Assembly (NCBI RefSeq): GCF_001183865.1
Contig: NZ_CP012020.1
Coordinates: 1,917,839 to 1,981,838, forward strand
Length of the DNA: 64,000 nt
DNA from: Methylophilus sp. TWE2
Lineage (GTDB): Bacteria > Pseudomonadota > Gammaproteobacteria > Burkholderiales > Methylophilaceae
Direction: 5' to 3'
Of the stretch, positions 21,205-29,606 are shown piece by piece. The first letter of the stretch is position 1. The number at the start of each line of letters is the position of its first letter. The position numbers were made by a program, and so were the translations under genes. The notes under the pieces were generated by a model. The model saw only the letters and a program-made list of their open reading frames with translations. It had not been told where the DNA came from and did no database searches.

Positions 21205-21930
21205 ATGTCTGCCGCCCTTGCCCACGAAGCCCGACAATTTTTATTCTCCACCCGCCATGCCATTTTATCGACCCATTCGATGAAATATCCCGGCTTTCCA
21301 TTTGGCTCGGTGGCGCCATTTGTCTGTAACCAGCAAGCAGAGCCAGTCATCCTGATCAGCGCCATCGCCGAACACACCAAAAACATCCTTGAAAACCCGA
21401 AAGTTTCGTTACTGGTATTTTCTGGTGCAGATGATTTGCAGGCCAATGCGCGGTTAACACTGATGGGTGAAGCCGTGCATTGCGACAAAGAGGATGAGGA
21501 CTTACGGGCACGCTATTTGCGCTACCTGCCACAGGCCGCTGGCTACTTTGATATGCACGATTTCCATTTCTACCGCATCCAGATTGAGCATGTGCGCTAT
21601 ATTGCAGGATTTGGCCGCATGGGCTGGTTTGAAGGCAACGCGCTGAATGAGGAACTGGCTGATAGCATGCTGGCTGCACAAGAGGGTGGCATTGTGACCC
21701 ACATGAATGAAGACCACAAAGACAGCCTGCTGCAATATTGCCAGCATGTGCATGGCGTCACGGCTGACCATGCCGAAATGATCGGCCTCGATGCAGATGG
21801 CTTTGATGTGCAATATCACCAGGGGGAGGAAACGCAGGGCCTGTTGCGGTTTTCGTTTGAACACCCGGTATTAAACGCCATGGATGCCCGCAAAGCCTTG
21901 GTAGCCTTATCGCAAGCGTGCAAATCATGA
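21205..21930 (+). CDS. HugZ-like haem-utilisation / PNPOx-fold protein
   Basis: A 241-residue protein with a split-barrel pyridoxamine-phosphate-oxidase-like domain (residues 5-150: STRHAILSTHSMKYPGFPFGS, YFDMHDFHFYRIQIEHVRYI) and a C-terminal DUF2470 domain (about 165-238: IVTHMNEDHKDSLLQYCQ) that holds the His cluster used for haem in HugZ/HutZ relatives. The likely role is haem binding or degradation, though family members differ and the substrate is not proven here. The downstream gene overlaps by 4 bp. Confidence 0.85.
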   Translation: MSAALAHEARQFLFSTRHAILSTHSMKYPGFPFGSVAPFVCNQQAEPVILISAIAEHTKNILENPKVSLLVFSGADDLQANARLTLMGEAVHCDKEDEDLRARYLRYLPQAAGYFDMHDFHFYRIQIEHVRYIAGFGRMGWFEGNALNEELADSMLAAQEGGIVTHMNEDHKDSLLQYCQHVHGVTADHAEMIGLDADGFDVQYHQGEETQGLLRFSFEHPVLNAMDARKALVALSQACKS

Positions 21931-22289
21931 TACCGCGTCTTTTATCCAGCAGCCGCATTGCGGCGAGTATCAGCCTGCTCGGCTTGATTGTGTTATGCCT
22001 GGGGTGGGAAATATTCTGGGCGCCGCTCAGGCCTGGTGGTAGCCTGCTGTTCCTCAAAACGCTGCCGCTTTTGCTGCCCGTCTTTGGCATACTGCGTGGT
22101 AAGCGATACACCTATCAATGGTCGGGCATGTTGATTCTGTTTTACTTTACGGAAGGCGCTGTCAGAAGCTGGTCAGAGACCGGCCTTTCACGTGGCCTGG
22201 CAATGGCAGAAGTCTTACTCAGTTTGGTATTTTTTGCCAGCGTGATTGTGTATGCCAAATATACCGGTCAGCGTTATCAAGCTGCCTGA
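21927..22289 (+). CDS. DUF2069-type inner-membrane protein
   Basis: A 120-residue protein with three or four membrane helices (SLLGLIVLCLGWEIFW, LFLKTLPLLLPVFGILRG, YQWSGMLILFYFTEGAVR, LSLVFFASVIVYAKY). The order of motifs matches the DUF2069 family often found next to wrbA. Function is unknown. The ATG at 21927 overlaps the preceding stop (ATGA). An upstream ATG at 21918 would add three residues, but the coupled start is preferred. Confidence 0.8.
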   Translation: MIPRLLSSSRIAASISLLGLIVLCLGWEIFWAPLRPGGSLLFLKTLPLLLPVFGILRGKRYTYQWSGMLILFYFTEGAVRSWSETGLSRGLAMAEVLLSLVFFASVIVYAKYTGQRYQAA

Positions 22290-22339
22290 GAGCTGGCAGA
22301 TGAGAGTGCCTTTACAATAAATTCTTTCATGCACGGGCG

Positions 22340-22367
22340 CTGACAAGCCGGGTAAACCTTATATAAT
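22340..22367 (+). promoter_or_regulatory. Sigma70-type promoter for surE, start at the ATG
   Basis: CTGACA (22340-22345), a 16-bp spacer and TATAAT (22362-22367) lie directly before surE. The expected transcription start, about 7 bp after the -10, falls at about 22374 and the ATG is at 22375. The mRNA would have almost no 5' leader and no Shine-Dalgarno site is visible. Confidence 0.6.
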
Positions 22368-22374
22368 ATTGCGC

Positions 22375-23124
22375 ATGAGAATTCTGTTATCCAACGATGA
22401 TGGCTACCTGGCACCAGGACTGAACATACTAGCCTCACACCTAAGTAAAATTGCTGATATTACGGTAGTGGCCCCTGAGCGTAACCGCAGCGGCGCCAGT
22501 AATTCACTGACCCTGGACAGGCCATTAAGCGTCAAACAGGCGGCTAATGGTTTTTTCTATGTCAACGGCACGCCCACCGATTGCGTCCATATTGCTCTGA
22601 CTGGCTTGATGCAAGAGATGCCAGACATGGTCATCAGTGGCATTAATGATGGCGCGAATATGGGGGATGACACTATTTACTCAGGCACGGTTGCCGCTGC
22701 AACCGAAGGTTACCTGTTAGGCATCCCGTCTTTTGCGGTCTCCATGTCGCAGCATCAACCCACGCATTTCGAAACCGCAGCCCTTATCATTGTTGACCTG
22801 GTCAAACAATATAACCACAGTGAGTTCACTGAGCCTACCTTGCTCAACATTAACGTGCCTGATGTTCCGTTTGAGGAGATTAAGGGCCGCCAAATCACCC
22901 GCCTGGGCAAACGGCACAAAGCCGAGCCTGTTATCCAGCTGCAAACGCCACGTGGAGAAACGGTCTACTGGGTAGGCGCTGCCGGGCAGCCGAATGACGG
23001 TGGTGAAGGCACTGACTTCCATGCGGTGGCACAAGGCTATGTGTCCATTTCACCGATACAGGTAGACCTGACCAAGCATTCGCAGATTGCGCCCATGCAA
23101 CAATGGCTGCAAGCCAAAAATTAA
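22375..23124 (+). CDS. surE: 5'/3'-nucleotidase SurE
   Basis: A 249-residue metal-dependent phosphatase that removes phosphate from nucleoside 5'- and 3'-monophosphates. The N-terminal [17 protein letters not shown] carries the metal-binding Asp pair; [26 protein letters not shown] and [20 protein letters not shown] are the standard SurE motifs. I start at the ATG 22375, which gives the classic N-terminus, rather than the TTG two codons upstream. It is the first gene of a surE-pcm-nlpD unit as in enterobacteria. Confidence 0.96.
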   Translation: MRILLSNDDGYLAPGLNILASHLSKIADITVVAPERNRSGASNSLTLDRPLSVKQAANGFFYVNGTPTDCVHIALTGLMQEMPDMVISGINDGANMGDDTIYSGTVAAATEGYLLGIPSFAVSMSQHQPTHFETAALIIVDLVKQYNHSEFTEPTLLNINVPDVPFEEIKGRQITRLGKRHKAEPVIQLQTPRGETVYWVGAAGQPNDGGEGTDFHAVAQGYVSISPIQVDLTKHSQIAPMQQWLQAKN

Positions 23125-23129
23125 TTCCT

Positions 23130-23804
23130 ATGGCGATCGCACGAACTTCCAATAAAACCGGTATAGGCATGACCTCATCACGCACACGTGAGCGCATGCT
23201 TGCGCGGCTGCGTGAACAAGGCATACAGGATGAAGTCGTCATTGCCGCGATGGCAGATATCCCGCGTCATATTTTTGTCGACGAAGCATTATCCATTCGC
23301 GCCTATGAGGACGTCTCATTACCGATTGGTTATGGCCAGACCATTTCGCAACCTTATATTGTGGCCAAAATGACGCAAATCCTGCGTAACGGCAAGCCTC
23401 TAAATAAGGTGCTCGAGATAGGCACTGGCTGTGGTTACCAGACTGCGGTACTGTCGCGTGTCAGCACAGAAGTTTATTCCCTGGAGCGCATACGTCCATT
23501 GGTCATGAAAGCCAGAAACCACTTGCGCACGCTCAAATGCACTAATGTCAAACTTGATCACGCCGATGGTAGCCTGGGTTTGAAGGACTATGGCCCGTTT
23601 GATGCCATCATGGTGACCGCGGCCGCCAGCCATGTCCCACAGGAACTCGTTGAACAACTCGCTGTTGGTGGCCGTATGGTGATTCCGGTCGGCACGACAG
23701 AACAAGTGTTGCATTTGATTGAGCGCACAGCGCAAGGCATACAAAACACCGCACTGGAAGCAGTCAAGTTTGTTCCATTATTGGGAGGCACAGCATTATC
23801 ATGA
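23130..23804 (+). CDS. pcm: Protein-L-isoaspartate O-methyltransferase
   Basis: A 224-residue repair enzyme that methylates isoaspartyl residues in aged proteins with SAM. The SAM motif is VLEIGTGCGYQTAVL; PCMT motifs IPRHIFVDEAL and GYGQTISQPYIVAKMT and the late GGRMVIPVGT are present. The start is uncertain: ATG 23130 follows the surE stop; ATG 23169 (MTSSRTRERML) also fits the family core; ATG 23103 would overlap surE. It overlaps nlpD by 4 bp (ATGA). Confidence 0.94.
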   Translation: MAIARTSNKTGIGMTSSRTRERMLARLREQGIQDEVVIAAMADIPRHIFVDEALSIRAYEDVSLPIGYGQTISQPYIVAKMTQILRNGKPLNKVLEIGTGCGYQTAVLSRVSTEVYSLERIRPLVMKARNHLRTLKCTNVKLDHADGSLGLKDYGPFDAIMVTAAASHVPQELVEQLAVGGRMVIPVGTTEQVLHLIERTAQGIQNTALEAVKFVPLLGGTALS

Positions 23805-24688
23805 GATTACGCACTTTGCTTACGGTATGGGGCACCGCCTGTACACTCGCAGCCTGCGCACTCAACTCGCCCATGCCACGTGCGCCAGTCACCAGCAGCT
23901 CAGTCTCGCAAGAAAACAAATCTGCCACGCCAGTGACCCTGGGAGCAAACCAGTATCTGGTGCAAAAAGGCGATACACTATATAGCATAGGTCGCAAATT
24001 TGGCATCCCATTTACAAAACTGGCGGAATTTAACCAGTTACAGTCACCGTATGAAATTCATATCGGCCAGGTACTGAACCTGAAGGCAAGTAGTACCAAT
24101 ACTGCCAATAACAAACCCAACGATACTGCCAGCGCAACGGATGATGCTGAAGTCGTGACTTCAGCCATCTCACGCCCAGAGCTCAGCCCATCTGCGGACA
24201 CAGCCGCTGCACCGACGACGGCACCAAATAGCACCGCACCTGCAACTGCAGATGCTGGAAAGAATGTTGCCAGCGACCTGGAAGCCATTGCAGACGCCGA
24301 CATTCAATGGCAATGGCCATTGCCAGGCAAAGTCAGCGCAGGCTTCGACGCACAAACCAACAAGGGGCTGAATATCACCGGCAATCCCGGCCAAGCCATC
24401 ACTGCAGCAGGCGCTGGCAAAGTGATCTATAGCGGCATGGATGTGCGTGGTTATGGCAAGCTAGTGATCATCAAGCATAATAGCAATTTGCTTTCAGTCT
24501 ACGCCCACCAGGGCAATTCGCTGGTCAAGGAAGGGTCATTTGTAGCCTCTGGCGAAAAACTGGCAACCCTGCCTTTGCCTACAAATAACAAGCCGGCTAT
24601 GCTGCATTTCGAGATCAGGCAAAAAGGCAAACCAGTAGACCCGGCAACCTATTTACCTGCCAATCCGGCAGCAAACAGTAATACCTAA
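23801..24688 (+). CDS. nlpD: NlpD-type LysM/M23 lipoprotein
   Basis: A 295-residue outer-membrane lipoprotein with lipobox TLAAC (Cys19), a LysM domain (about 47-91: YLVQKGDTLYSIGRKFG), a low-complexity Ala/Thr linker (95-160) and a C-terminal M23 peptidase fold (about 170-290). The zinc ligands look incomplete (GFDAQTNKGLNI has no HxxxD), as in E. coli NlpD, which activates amidases rather than cutting peptidoglycan itself. The expected role is control of septal amidase activity. It follows pcm with a 4-bp overlap. Unlike in enterobacteria, rpoS is not next. Confidence 0.92.
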   Translation: MRLRTLLTVWGTACTLAACALNSPMPRAPVTSSSVSQENKSATPVTLGANQYLVQKGDTLYSIGRKFGIPFTKLAEFNQLQSPYEIHIGQVLNLKASSTNTANNKPNDTASATDDAEVVTSAISRPELSPSADTAAAPTTAPNSTAPATADAGKNVASDLEAIADADIQWQWPLPGKVSAGFDAQTNKGLNITGNPGQAITAAGAGKVIYSGMDVRGYGKLVIIKHNSNLLSVYAHQGNSLVKEGSFVASGEKLATLPLPTNNKPAMLHFEIRQKGKPVDPATYLPANPAANSNT

Positions 24689-24777
24689 TGCCCGCCGCAG
24701 CCTGGCGGGCTTATTTGAAGCAAGTCCACTTGGGAATCCACGCGAAGGCGTATTACCATTGCTTGAAGGAGCGCTGT

Positions 24778-25125
24778 ATGGATCCAAATCGTTACAGCAA
24801 GAACCGCACTATTCGTCCGGATGGACCATGGCAGATTCTGAAGGCAATGCTGACCTTGGGATTAATGGTTTGCGCCTTTATCGGTATTGCCGTACATGTT
24901 TTTGGCAGTGACCAAGGCCCCTCAGACTGGCTACAATGGATAACTGCCTCGCCATTGAATGCTGCCCTGCTTGTCATTGGATTACTGGCCGCTTTTGCGT
25001 TTCACCGCTACATCACCCATATCAGCACCCAACAACGGCGTTCCGCCAGTGACCTGCCGGTCTATGCCATGATGTTGCTTGGTGCTTATTTTGTTTACCA
25101 ACTGATCACTACCGGTCACTGGTAA
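24778..25125 (+). CDS. Small two-helix inner-membrane protein
   Basis: A 115-residue protein I do not recognise. A charged N-terminus (MDPNRYSKNRTIRPDGPW) is followed by a membrane helix at about 20-42, another at about 57-73 (LNAALLVIGLLAAFAFHRYI) and a last hydrophobic stretch (LPVYAMMLLGAYFVYQLI). I chose ATG 24778 because a GAAGGA site lies 7 bp before it. The longer frame from 24688 has no such site and would overlap nlpD by one base. It lies at the end of the surE-pcm-nlpD unit. Confidence 0.7.
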   Translation: MDPNRYSKNRTIRPDGPWQILKAMLTLGLMVCAFIGIAVHVFGSDQGPSDWLQWITASPLNAALLVIGLLAAFAFHRYITHISTQQRRSASDLPVYAMMLLGAYFVYQLITTGHW

Positions 25126-25171
25126 TCAATAACCCCGCCATCTCGGGCAGGGCTGACTTTCAATCAAGCAA

Positions 25172-26857
25172 TCAAGCCGTTTTAGCCATCACCAGAGGTT
25201 GCACACTGCACCGGTTCAATCCGCTCACAATGGCTTTGATCGAGGCAGTGACGATATTGGTATCCATACCCACGCCATAACATACCTTACCCTGGCAAAC
25301 CACCTCAACAAAAGCACATGCCGTGGCTTCGCCAGCAGAAGGACTTGCTCCCAGCGAGCGCTCTTCAAAGCTGCGCACCTGAACCTGTATGCCAATATTG
25401 TGTAGTGCATGAATCGCTGCATCCACCGGCCCATTACCGTGTCCGCTGACAATGGTCGGCACGCCGTCCACCGCAATATGCATGCGGATAGCCTGGCCTT
25501 GTACATGTGACTCCAGTTGATAATCCTGGAAGTGGATAGGCATGACGGCTGATACATAATGCTGGTTAAACAGTTGCCACAGCTCGGCATGCCCGACCTC
25601 GCTACCATGCTGGTCGGTGTATTGCTGCACCACGCTAGAAAACTCGACCTGCATGCGTCGCGGCATAATCACGCCATAATGGCTTTCCATCAGGTAAGCG
25701 ACGCCGCCTTTGCCAGACTGGCTATTCACGCGAATAATTGAGTCATAGTTCCGCCCCAGGTCTTTAGGATCAATCGGCAGGTAAGGCACATTCCAACGGG
25801 CCTGTGAAGACTGGCTGGCAAAGCCTTTTTTAATTGCATCCTGGTGTGATCCAGAGAAAGCCGTAAATACCAGGTCACCTGCATAAGGATGGCGCGGATG
25901 AATTTCAATCTGGGTGCACTCCTCCACTGTGCGGCCAATGGTATCAATATCGGAAAAATCGAGGCCAGGATGCACGCCCTGTGTATACATATTCAGTGCC
26001 ACCGTCACCAGATCGACATTGCCGGTGCGCTCACCATGCCCAAACAGGCAGCCTTCCACGCGGTCAGCCCCGGCCATGATGCCCAGCTCAGTCGCGGCCA
26101 CGGCTGTGCCACGATCGTTGTGAGGATGCAGACTCAGCACAATACTGTCACGGCGGGCCAGGTTGCGGTGCATCCATTCAATCTGGTCAGCATAGACATT
26201 AGGTGTTGCCACCTCTACCGTGGCTGGCAGGTTGATAATGATCTTGCGCTCAGGCGTTGCACCCCACGCCTCAGTCACTGCGTCACAGACTTCCTTGGAA
26301 AACTCAAGCTCTGTCGCGGTAAAGGTTTCAGGGCTATATTGCATGATGACCTCGGTCTCAGGCATGTCAGCCGCCAGTGCCCTGACCAACTTGACCGAAT
26401 CCACCGCCATGGCCTTGACTTCCGCCTTGCTCATATTGAACACCACATCTCTAAAGGTGGGAGAAGTCGCATTGTAAATATGCACAATCACTCGCTTCGC
26501 ACCACGGATTGACTCCATGGTGCGACGAATCAGGTGCTCACGCGCCTGGGTTAATACTTCGATTGTCACATCGTCAGGAATACGCTTTTCCTCAATCAGG
26601 CCGCGCACAAAATTAAAATCGGTTTGCGAAGCTGATGGGAACGCCACCTCAATCTCTTTAAAGCCCATCTGACATAACATATTAAACATGCGCAGCTTTT
26701 TCTCCGCATCCATCGGCTCAAACAATGACTGGTTACCATCGCGCAGATCGGTACTCATCCAAATAGGAGGGTGCGTAATCACCGCATTCGGCCATTGACG
26801 ATCAGGGAGTTGGACAGGAGGAAAGGCCTGATATTTTTTTGCGGATTGTGTCTGCAT
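25172..26857 (-). CDS. leuA: 2-isopropylmalate synthase
   Basis: A 561-residue enzyme of the longer LeuA class. It condenses acetyl-CoA with 2-oxoisovalerate, the first committed step to leucine. Motifs: [15 protein letters not shown] (catalytic Arg and metal Asp), [16 protein letters not shown] and [15 protein letters not shown]. The C-terminal regulatory domain (about 440-561) for leucine feedback is complete. A GGAG site 6 bp before ATG 26857 supports this start over an ATG ten codons upstream. The gene is divergent from an Lrp/AsnC regulator across an AT-rich gap with repeated boxes, so it is likely controlled by it. Confidence 0.96.
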   Translation of the reverse strand: MQTQSAKKYQAFPPVQLPDRQWPNAVITHPPIWMSTDLRDGNQSLFEPMDAEKKLRMFNMLCQMGFKEIEVAFPSASQTDFNFVRGLIEEKRIPDDVTIEVLTQAREHLIRRTMESIRGAKRVIVHIYNATSPTFRDVVFNMSKAEVKAMAVDSVKLVRALAADMPETEVIMQYSPETFTATELEFSKEVCDAVTEAWGATPERKIIINLPATVEVATPNVYADQIEWMHRNLARRDSIVLSLHPHNDRGTAVAATELGIMAGADRVEGCLFGHGERTGNVDLVTVALNMYTQGVHPGLDFSDIDTIGRTVEECTQIEIHPRHPYAGDLVFTAFSGSHQDAIKKGFASQSSQARWNVPYLPIDPKDLGRNYDSIIRVNSQSGKGGVAYLMESHYGVIMPRRMQVEFSSVVQQYTDQHGSEVGHAELWQLFNQHYVSAVMPIHFQDYQLESHVQGQAIRMHIAVDGVPTIVSGHGNGPVDAAIHALHNIGIQVQVRSFEERSLGASPSAGEATACAFVEVVCQGKVCYGVGMDTNIVTASIKAIVSGLNRCSVQPLVMAKTA

Positions 26858-26952
26858 GATGTACTCCAAAAGATTTGTTTTTGACATGAGACATCATAGC
26901 GACTTGGCAAAAAATTAAATTGCTAATTGATTCAAAAAATCAAAATATTAAA

Positions 26953-26999
26953 AATATTATTTCAATATATAAATAAATTTTGTAATATTATTTCAATAT
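26953..26999. promoter_or_regulatory. Two identical 16-bp boxes between leuA and the Lrp gene
   Basis: AATATTATTTCAATAT occurs at 26953-26968 and again at 26984-26999, 31 bp apart, which is about three helical turns. Each contains the interrupted palindrome ATATT-N5-AATAT, the size and AT-rich form of Lrp/AsnC boxes. They lie 22-68 bp ahead of the regulator gene and 96-142 bp ahead of leuA. Confidence 0.65.
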
Positions 27000-27020
27000 T
27001 AAAATTAAATAGAAATTTTT

Positions 27021-27485
27021 ATGAAATTAGACCGTTTCGACAAGTCAATTTTAAGCATCCTGCAAACCGAAGGCCATATCAGCAACCAAGACCTCGCCGA
27101 CCGTATCGGCCTCTCCCCTGCGCCTTGCCTGCGCCGGGTAAAAGCGCTCGAACAAGCCGGGCTGATTCTCGGCTACCAGGCGATAGTTGACGCTAAAAAG
27201 CTAGGCCTGAGTCTGATGGCGCTTATCGGCATTTCGATGGATCAACACACCCCAGAGCGCTTTGCCAATTTTGAAAGCAGCATTACGCAAATCCCCGAAG
27301 TGCTGGAATGCCTGCTCATTACCGGCCAACAATCTGACTACCTATTGAAAGTGGTCGTGAAAGACATGGACGACTACCAACACCTGCTACTGCATAAAAT
27401 CACCAAGATTGCAGGCGTCACCGGGGTGCATACGAGTTTTGTATTGAGAAATGTGGTGGCACGGACGAAAGTACCAGTGGAGTGA
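27021..27485 (+). CDS. Lrp/AsnC-family transcriptional regulator
   Basis: A 154-residue protein with an N-terminal AsnC helix-turn-helix (residues 3-60: LDRFDKSILSILQTEGHISN, LADRIGLSPAPCLRRVKAL) and a C-terminal RAM effector domain (about 70-145: GQQSDYLLKVVVKDMDDY). It probably binds an amino acid, plausibly leucine or another branched-chain one, and acts on the divergent leuA and on itself through the repeated boxes upstream. Effector and targets are inference. The 217 bp after its stop hold only short imperfect inverted repeats. Confidence 0.9.
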   Translation: MKLDRFDKSILSILQTEGHISNQDLADRIGLSPAPCLRRVKALEQAGLILGYQAIVDAKKLGLSLMALIGISMDQHTPERFANFESSITQIPEVLECLLITGQQSDYLLKVVVKDMDDYQHLLLHKITKIAGVTGVHTSFVLRNVVARTKVPVE

Positions 27486-27702
27486 TCTTTGAGCAGAGGA
27501 GATACCTGGAATTCTTTTGTTCATTAGCCATTTCACATTCCCTAAGAGTTAGGTCGATGTGTCTACCTTTTAAAGCAAGCCCTCAGTCCGCAGGCATAGC
27601 TCTCTTGAGAGTGCTATAGACTTGCACAGTGGCTCCAATGGTCCCCAATTTTGAAATTCAGCGGCAACCTGAGGCGGTCCGCTCGAATGAAGAGTTGGGC
27701 AT

Positions 27703-28233
27703 CTATTTTGCCCACATAAAACCTGTAAAACTGTCAGAATCTATTATTTGAATTTCGTGTTTCTCTGTGTATTGTTTACCAAACCAACCACTGTATGCGA
27801 TTTCCACTGGAATTGAGGCCTTGTAGCGCCAGAAGCCACCTACCTCTCCCTTCGTAGTCCCGAATGAGCAAGAGATTTTATCGCCATTATGTAATATACG
27901 AATCTTTCTATCCGGCTCAAAGCAGGCAAGCCACTTCCTCCTATTGTCATCACTAGCATCTTCCCCTAAAGCACGATTTAGCAAAGAAGGGTCGGTTGAT
28001 ATCGTTATGTCTCTGGCCGGAATCTGTCCAGAGTTCAGTAGTACCAAATCGTAGGCGATCATTACATTTCCCGCTTGATGGGTCCTAACTGAAGCAGTTA
28101 CTAGTGGACGAAATGCCTTTCTCCAAGAAAATATTGATGTCCCTAAAGAGGCAATAGAAATAATGAGGGCGACTCCGGCAATTAGCGTGTCTACGCTCAG
28201 CTTAAGCAGCATCCCGCATACGCTAAATTCCAT
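27703..28233 (-). CDS. Hypothetical membrane-anchored protein
   Basis: A 176-residue protein I do not recognise. An N-terminal membrane helix (about 13-36, LSVDTLIAGVALIISIASLG) is followed by a soluble beta-rich domain with motifs VLLNSGQIPARDITI and HNGDKISCSF. This pattern is common in small orphan genes of variable regions. AAGGAGC lies 7 bp before the ATG. It sits alone on the minus strand between housekeeping genes and its base composition looks more AT-rich than its neighbours, consistent with acquisition. Confidence 0.65.
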   Translation of the reverse strand: MEFSVCGMLLKLSVDTLIAGVALIISIASLGTSIFSWRKAFRPLVTASVRTHQAGNVMIAYDLVLLNSGQIPARDITISTDPSLLNRALGEDASDDNRRKWLACFEPDRKIRILHNGDKISCSFGTTKGEVGGFWRYKASIPVEIAYSGWFGKQYTEKHEIQIIDSDSFTGFMWAK

Positions 28234-28533
28234 AACAATGCTCCTTGGAAATGCCCAACTCTAATTATAGAGACAGATAGGTCTCAATAATAAAAATTGG
28301 ATTTTTGATATAAATGGCTAAATCGCTCGCTTCTTATTGGTTTCGTTGTTTATGCGTCACCTTATTAAATTACTAATACAGAGACAGAGCATTACTTTTT
28401 TTGTGATTGTAGACGATGGAAGAAAACTTTCAAATTTATGCTGCGACATACAAATAGTGATGAAAATGAATCACCTCAAAAAAGCAAAAAGCCATGCTGA
28501 TCATGGCTTTTTAAGCTTAGGTGAATTCAGCAA
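28234..28533. other. 300-bp gap with an inverted repeat
   Basis: No convincing gene. It holds an imperfect inverted repeat at 28264-28291 (ATTATAGAGAC / GTCTCAATAAT, one mismatch, 6-bp centre) just upstream of the orphan gene at 27703-28233. It also holds the thioredoxin terminator at 28486-28512. A 74-codon frame on the plus strand (28337-28561) runs into the thioredoxin gene and has no family character. Confidence 0.6.
28486..28512 (-). terminator. Intrinsic terminator after the thioredoxin gene
   Basis: GCCATG-CTGAT-CATGGC with A and T runs on both sides, 21 bp past the thioredoxin stop. The T-tract is present on both strands, so it may work in both directions. Confidence 0.8.
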
Positions 28534-28902
28534 TTATTGCTTACCGTCTTCCGCCTTGTAGTACTCTCTCACCGCAGTCATGTCAAACTCACGCGCCCAT
28601 TTGATAATCTCATCCAGTGCGGGTGCGCCAATCTCACCGACTTGCGCATGGATGCCAGCACGCTCACGAATCACTAACAAGCCTGGAATCTGCTTAACTT
28701 CAAAATAATCAGAGATTTCAGGATCAGTTTCGGTATTGACCATGCCAAACACGATGTCAGGATTTTTTGCTGCCGCCGCTTCGAAGGTGGGCGTAAAAGC
28801 CACACATGGATCACACCACGGTGCCCAAAAATCGACAATCACAAACGCGTTATTCTCGATGGTTTCTTTAAAATTTTCTTTAGTCAGCGTAACGACTGCC
28901 AT
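28534..28902 (-). CDS. Thioredoxin-like protein with a CDPC active site
   Basis: A 122-residue single-domain thioredoxin fold. The active site is WAPWCDPCVAFTP: CDPC where classical thioredoxin has CGPC. The cis-Pro loop KQIPGLLVIRE is intact. A C-terminal extension of about 20 residues (EFDMTAVREYYKAEDGKQ) goes beyond standard thioredoxin length. I use ATG 28902, which has GGAG 8 bp upstream, not the ATG seven codons earlier. It likely reduces disulfides in the cytosol, and the altered dipeptide may shift redox potential or partner choice. Confidence 0.9.
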   Translation of the reverse strand: MAVVTLTKENFKETIENNAFVIVDFWAPWCDPCVAFTPTFEAAAAKNPDIVFGMVNTETDPEISDYFEVKQIPGLLVIRERAGIHAQVGEIGAPALDEIIKWAREFDMTAVREYYKAEDGKQ

Positions 28903-28996
28903 AGGATCTCCATATCCAATCAATGTATTTTTTATAGTGTCATTTTAGCAGAGGATGGCAGCCACGCTAATCGCTTTTACTGCCATGCTGCAAAGT

Positions 28997-29596
28997 TTAG
29001 AGAATGGCCTGATCCCATTGACCATTGAAAAAGAGCTCATTGAGCGGTTTACGGCTACGTGGAGCAGTCTCACGCTCTTTGGTTTCACCACTCAAGCTTT
29101 CAACCTCAGCCTGGTAGCCGACAGTGACCATGGCCAAAATCTGGTAACGCTCAGGCACGTTAAACGTAGTTCTGGCTTTATCGGCATCAAAGCCACCCAT
29201 CTGGTGCGCCATCAGACCCAGCGCAGTGGCTTGCAGGCACAGATTTTCAGTAGCAGCGCCGGTATCGTATGGTGCCCATTTGTTGGGTTTGTCGTTATGA
29301 CTAAACAGGGTATCGGCGCAAATCAGTAGCAATAGCGGCGCATTGACGGCCCAGCTCTGGTTTCCAGGTACCAGGCAATCATAAGCGGCCTGCCATGCTT
29401 GTGAATTCTCGTTCTTATTACACACGACATAGCGCCATGGCTGATCACCGAAGCATGAGGGTGCCCAGCGTGCAGCTTCAAGAAGGCTGACTACCTGGTC
29501 TTTGGTGACTGGTTTGCTTGCATCATAGGCACGGCCGCTCCAGCGGTTGGCAATCAGTTCATGAATCGGTTGCTGTGTAATGGCTGGTTTCTGCAT
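28997..29596 (-). CDS. Nitroreductase-family FMN oxidoreductase
   Basis: A 199-residue flavoprotein with the N-terminal NTR motif NRWSGRAYDASKPVT, the FMN/substrate segment AARWAPSCFGDQPWRYVV and the late LGLMAHQMGGFDADKART. It resembles the branch that reduces nitro compounds or quinones with NAD(P)H; the true substrate is unknown. Of two nearby ATGs, the one at 29596 has the better spacing from the AGGA site. The site itself overlaps the mutS stop region, so the gene is probably cotranscribed with mutS. Confidence 0.88.
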   Translation of the reverse strand: MQKPAITQQPIHELIANRWSGRAYDASKPVTKDQVVSLLEAARWAPSCFGDQPWRYVVCNKNENSQAWQAAYDCLVPGNQSWAVNAPLLLLICADTLFSHNDKPNKWAPYDTGAATENLCLQATALGLMAHQMGGFDADKARTTFNVPERYQILAMVTVGYQAEVESLSGETKERETAPRSRKPLNELFFNGQWDQAIL

Positions 29597-29606
29597 GGAC
29601 ATATCC

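Noticed and set aside
28337..28561. 74-codon plus-strand frame in the gap before the thioredoxin gene
   Set aside because: It overlaps the thioredoxin gene and terminator, has no ribosome site and no recognisable sequence features.
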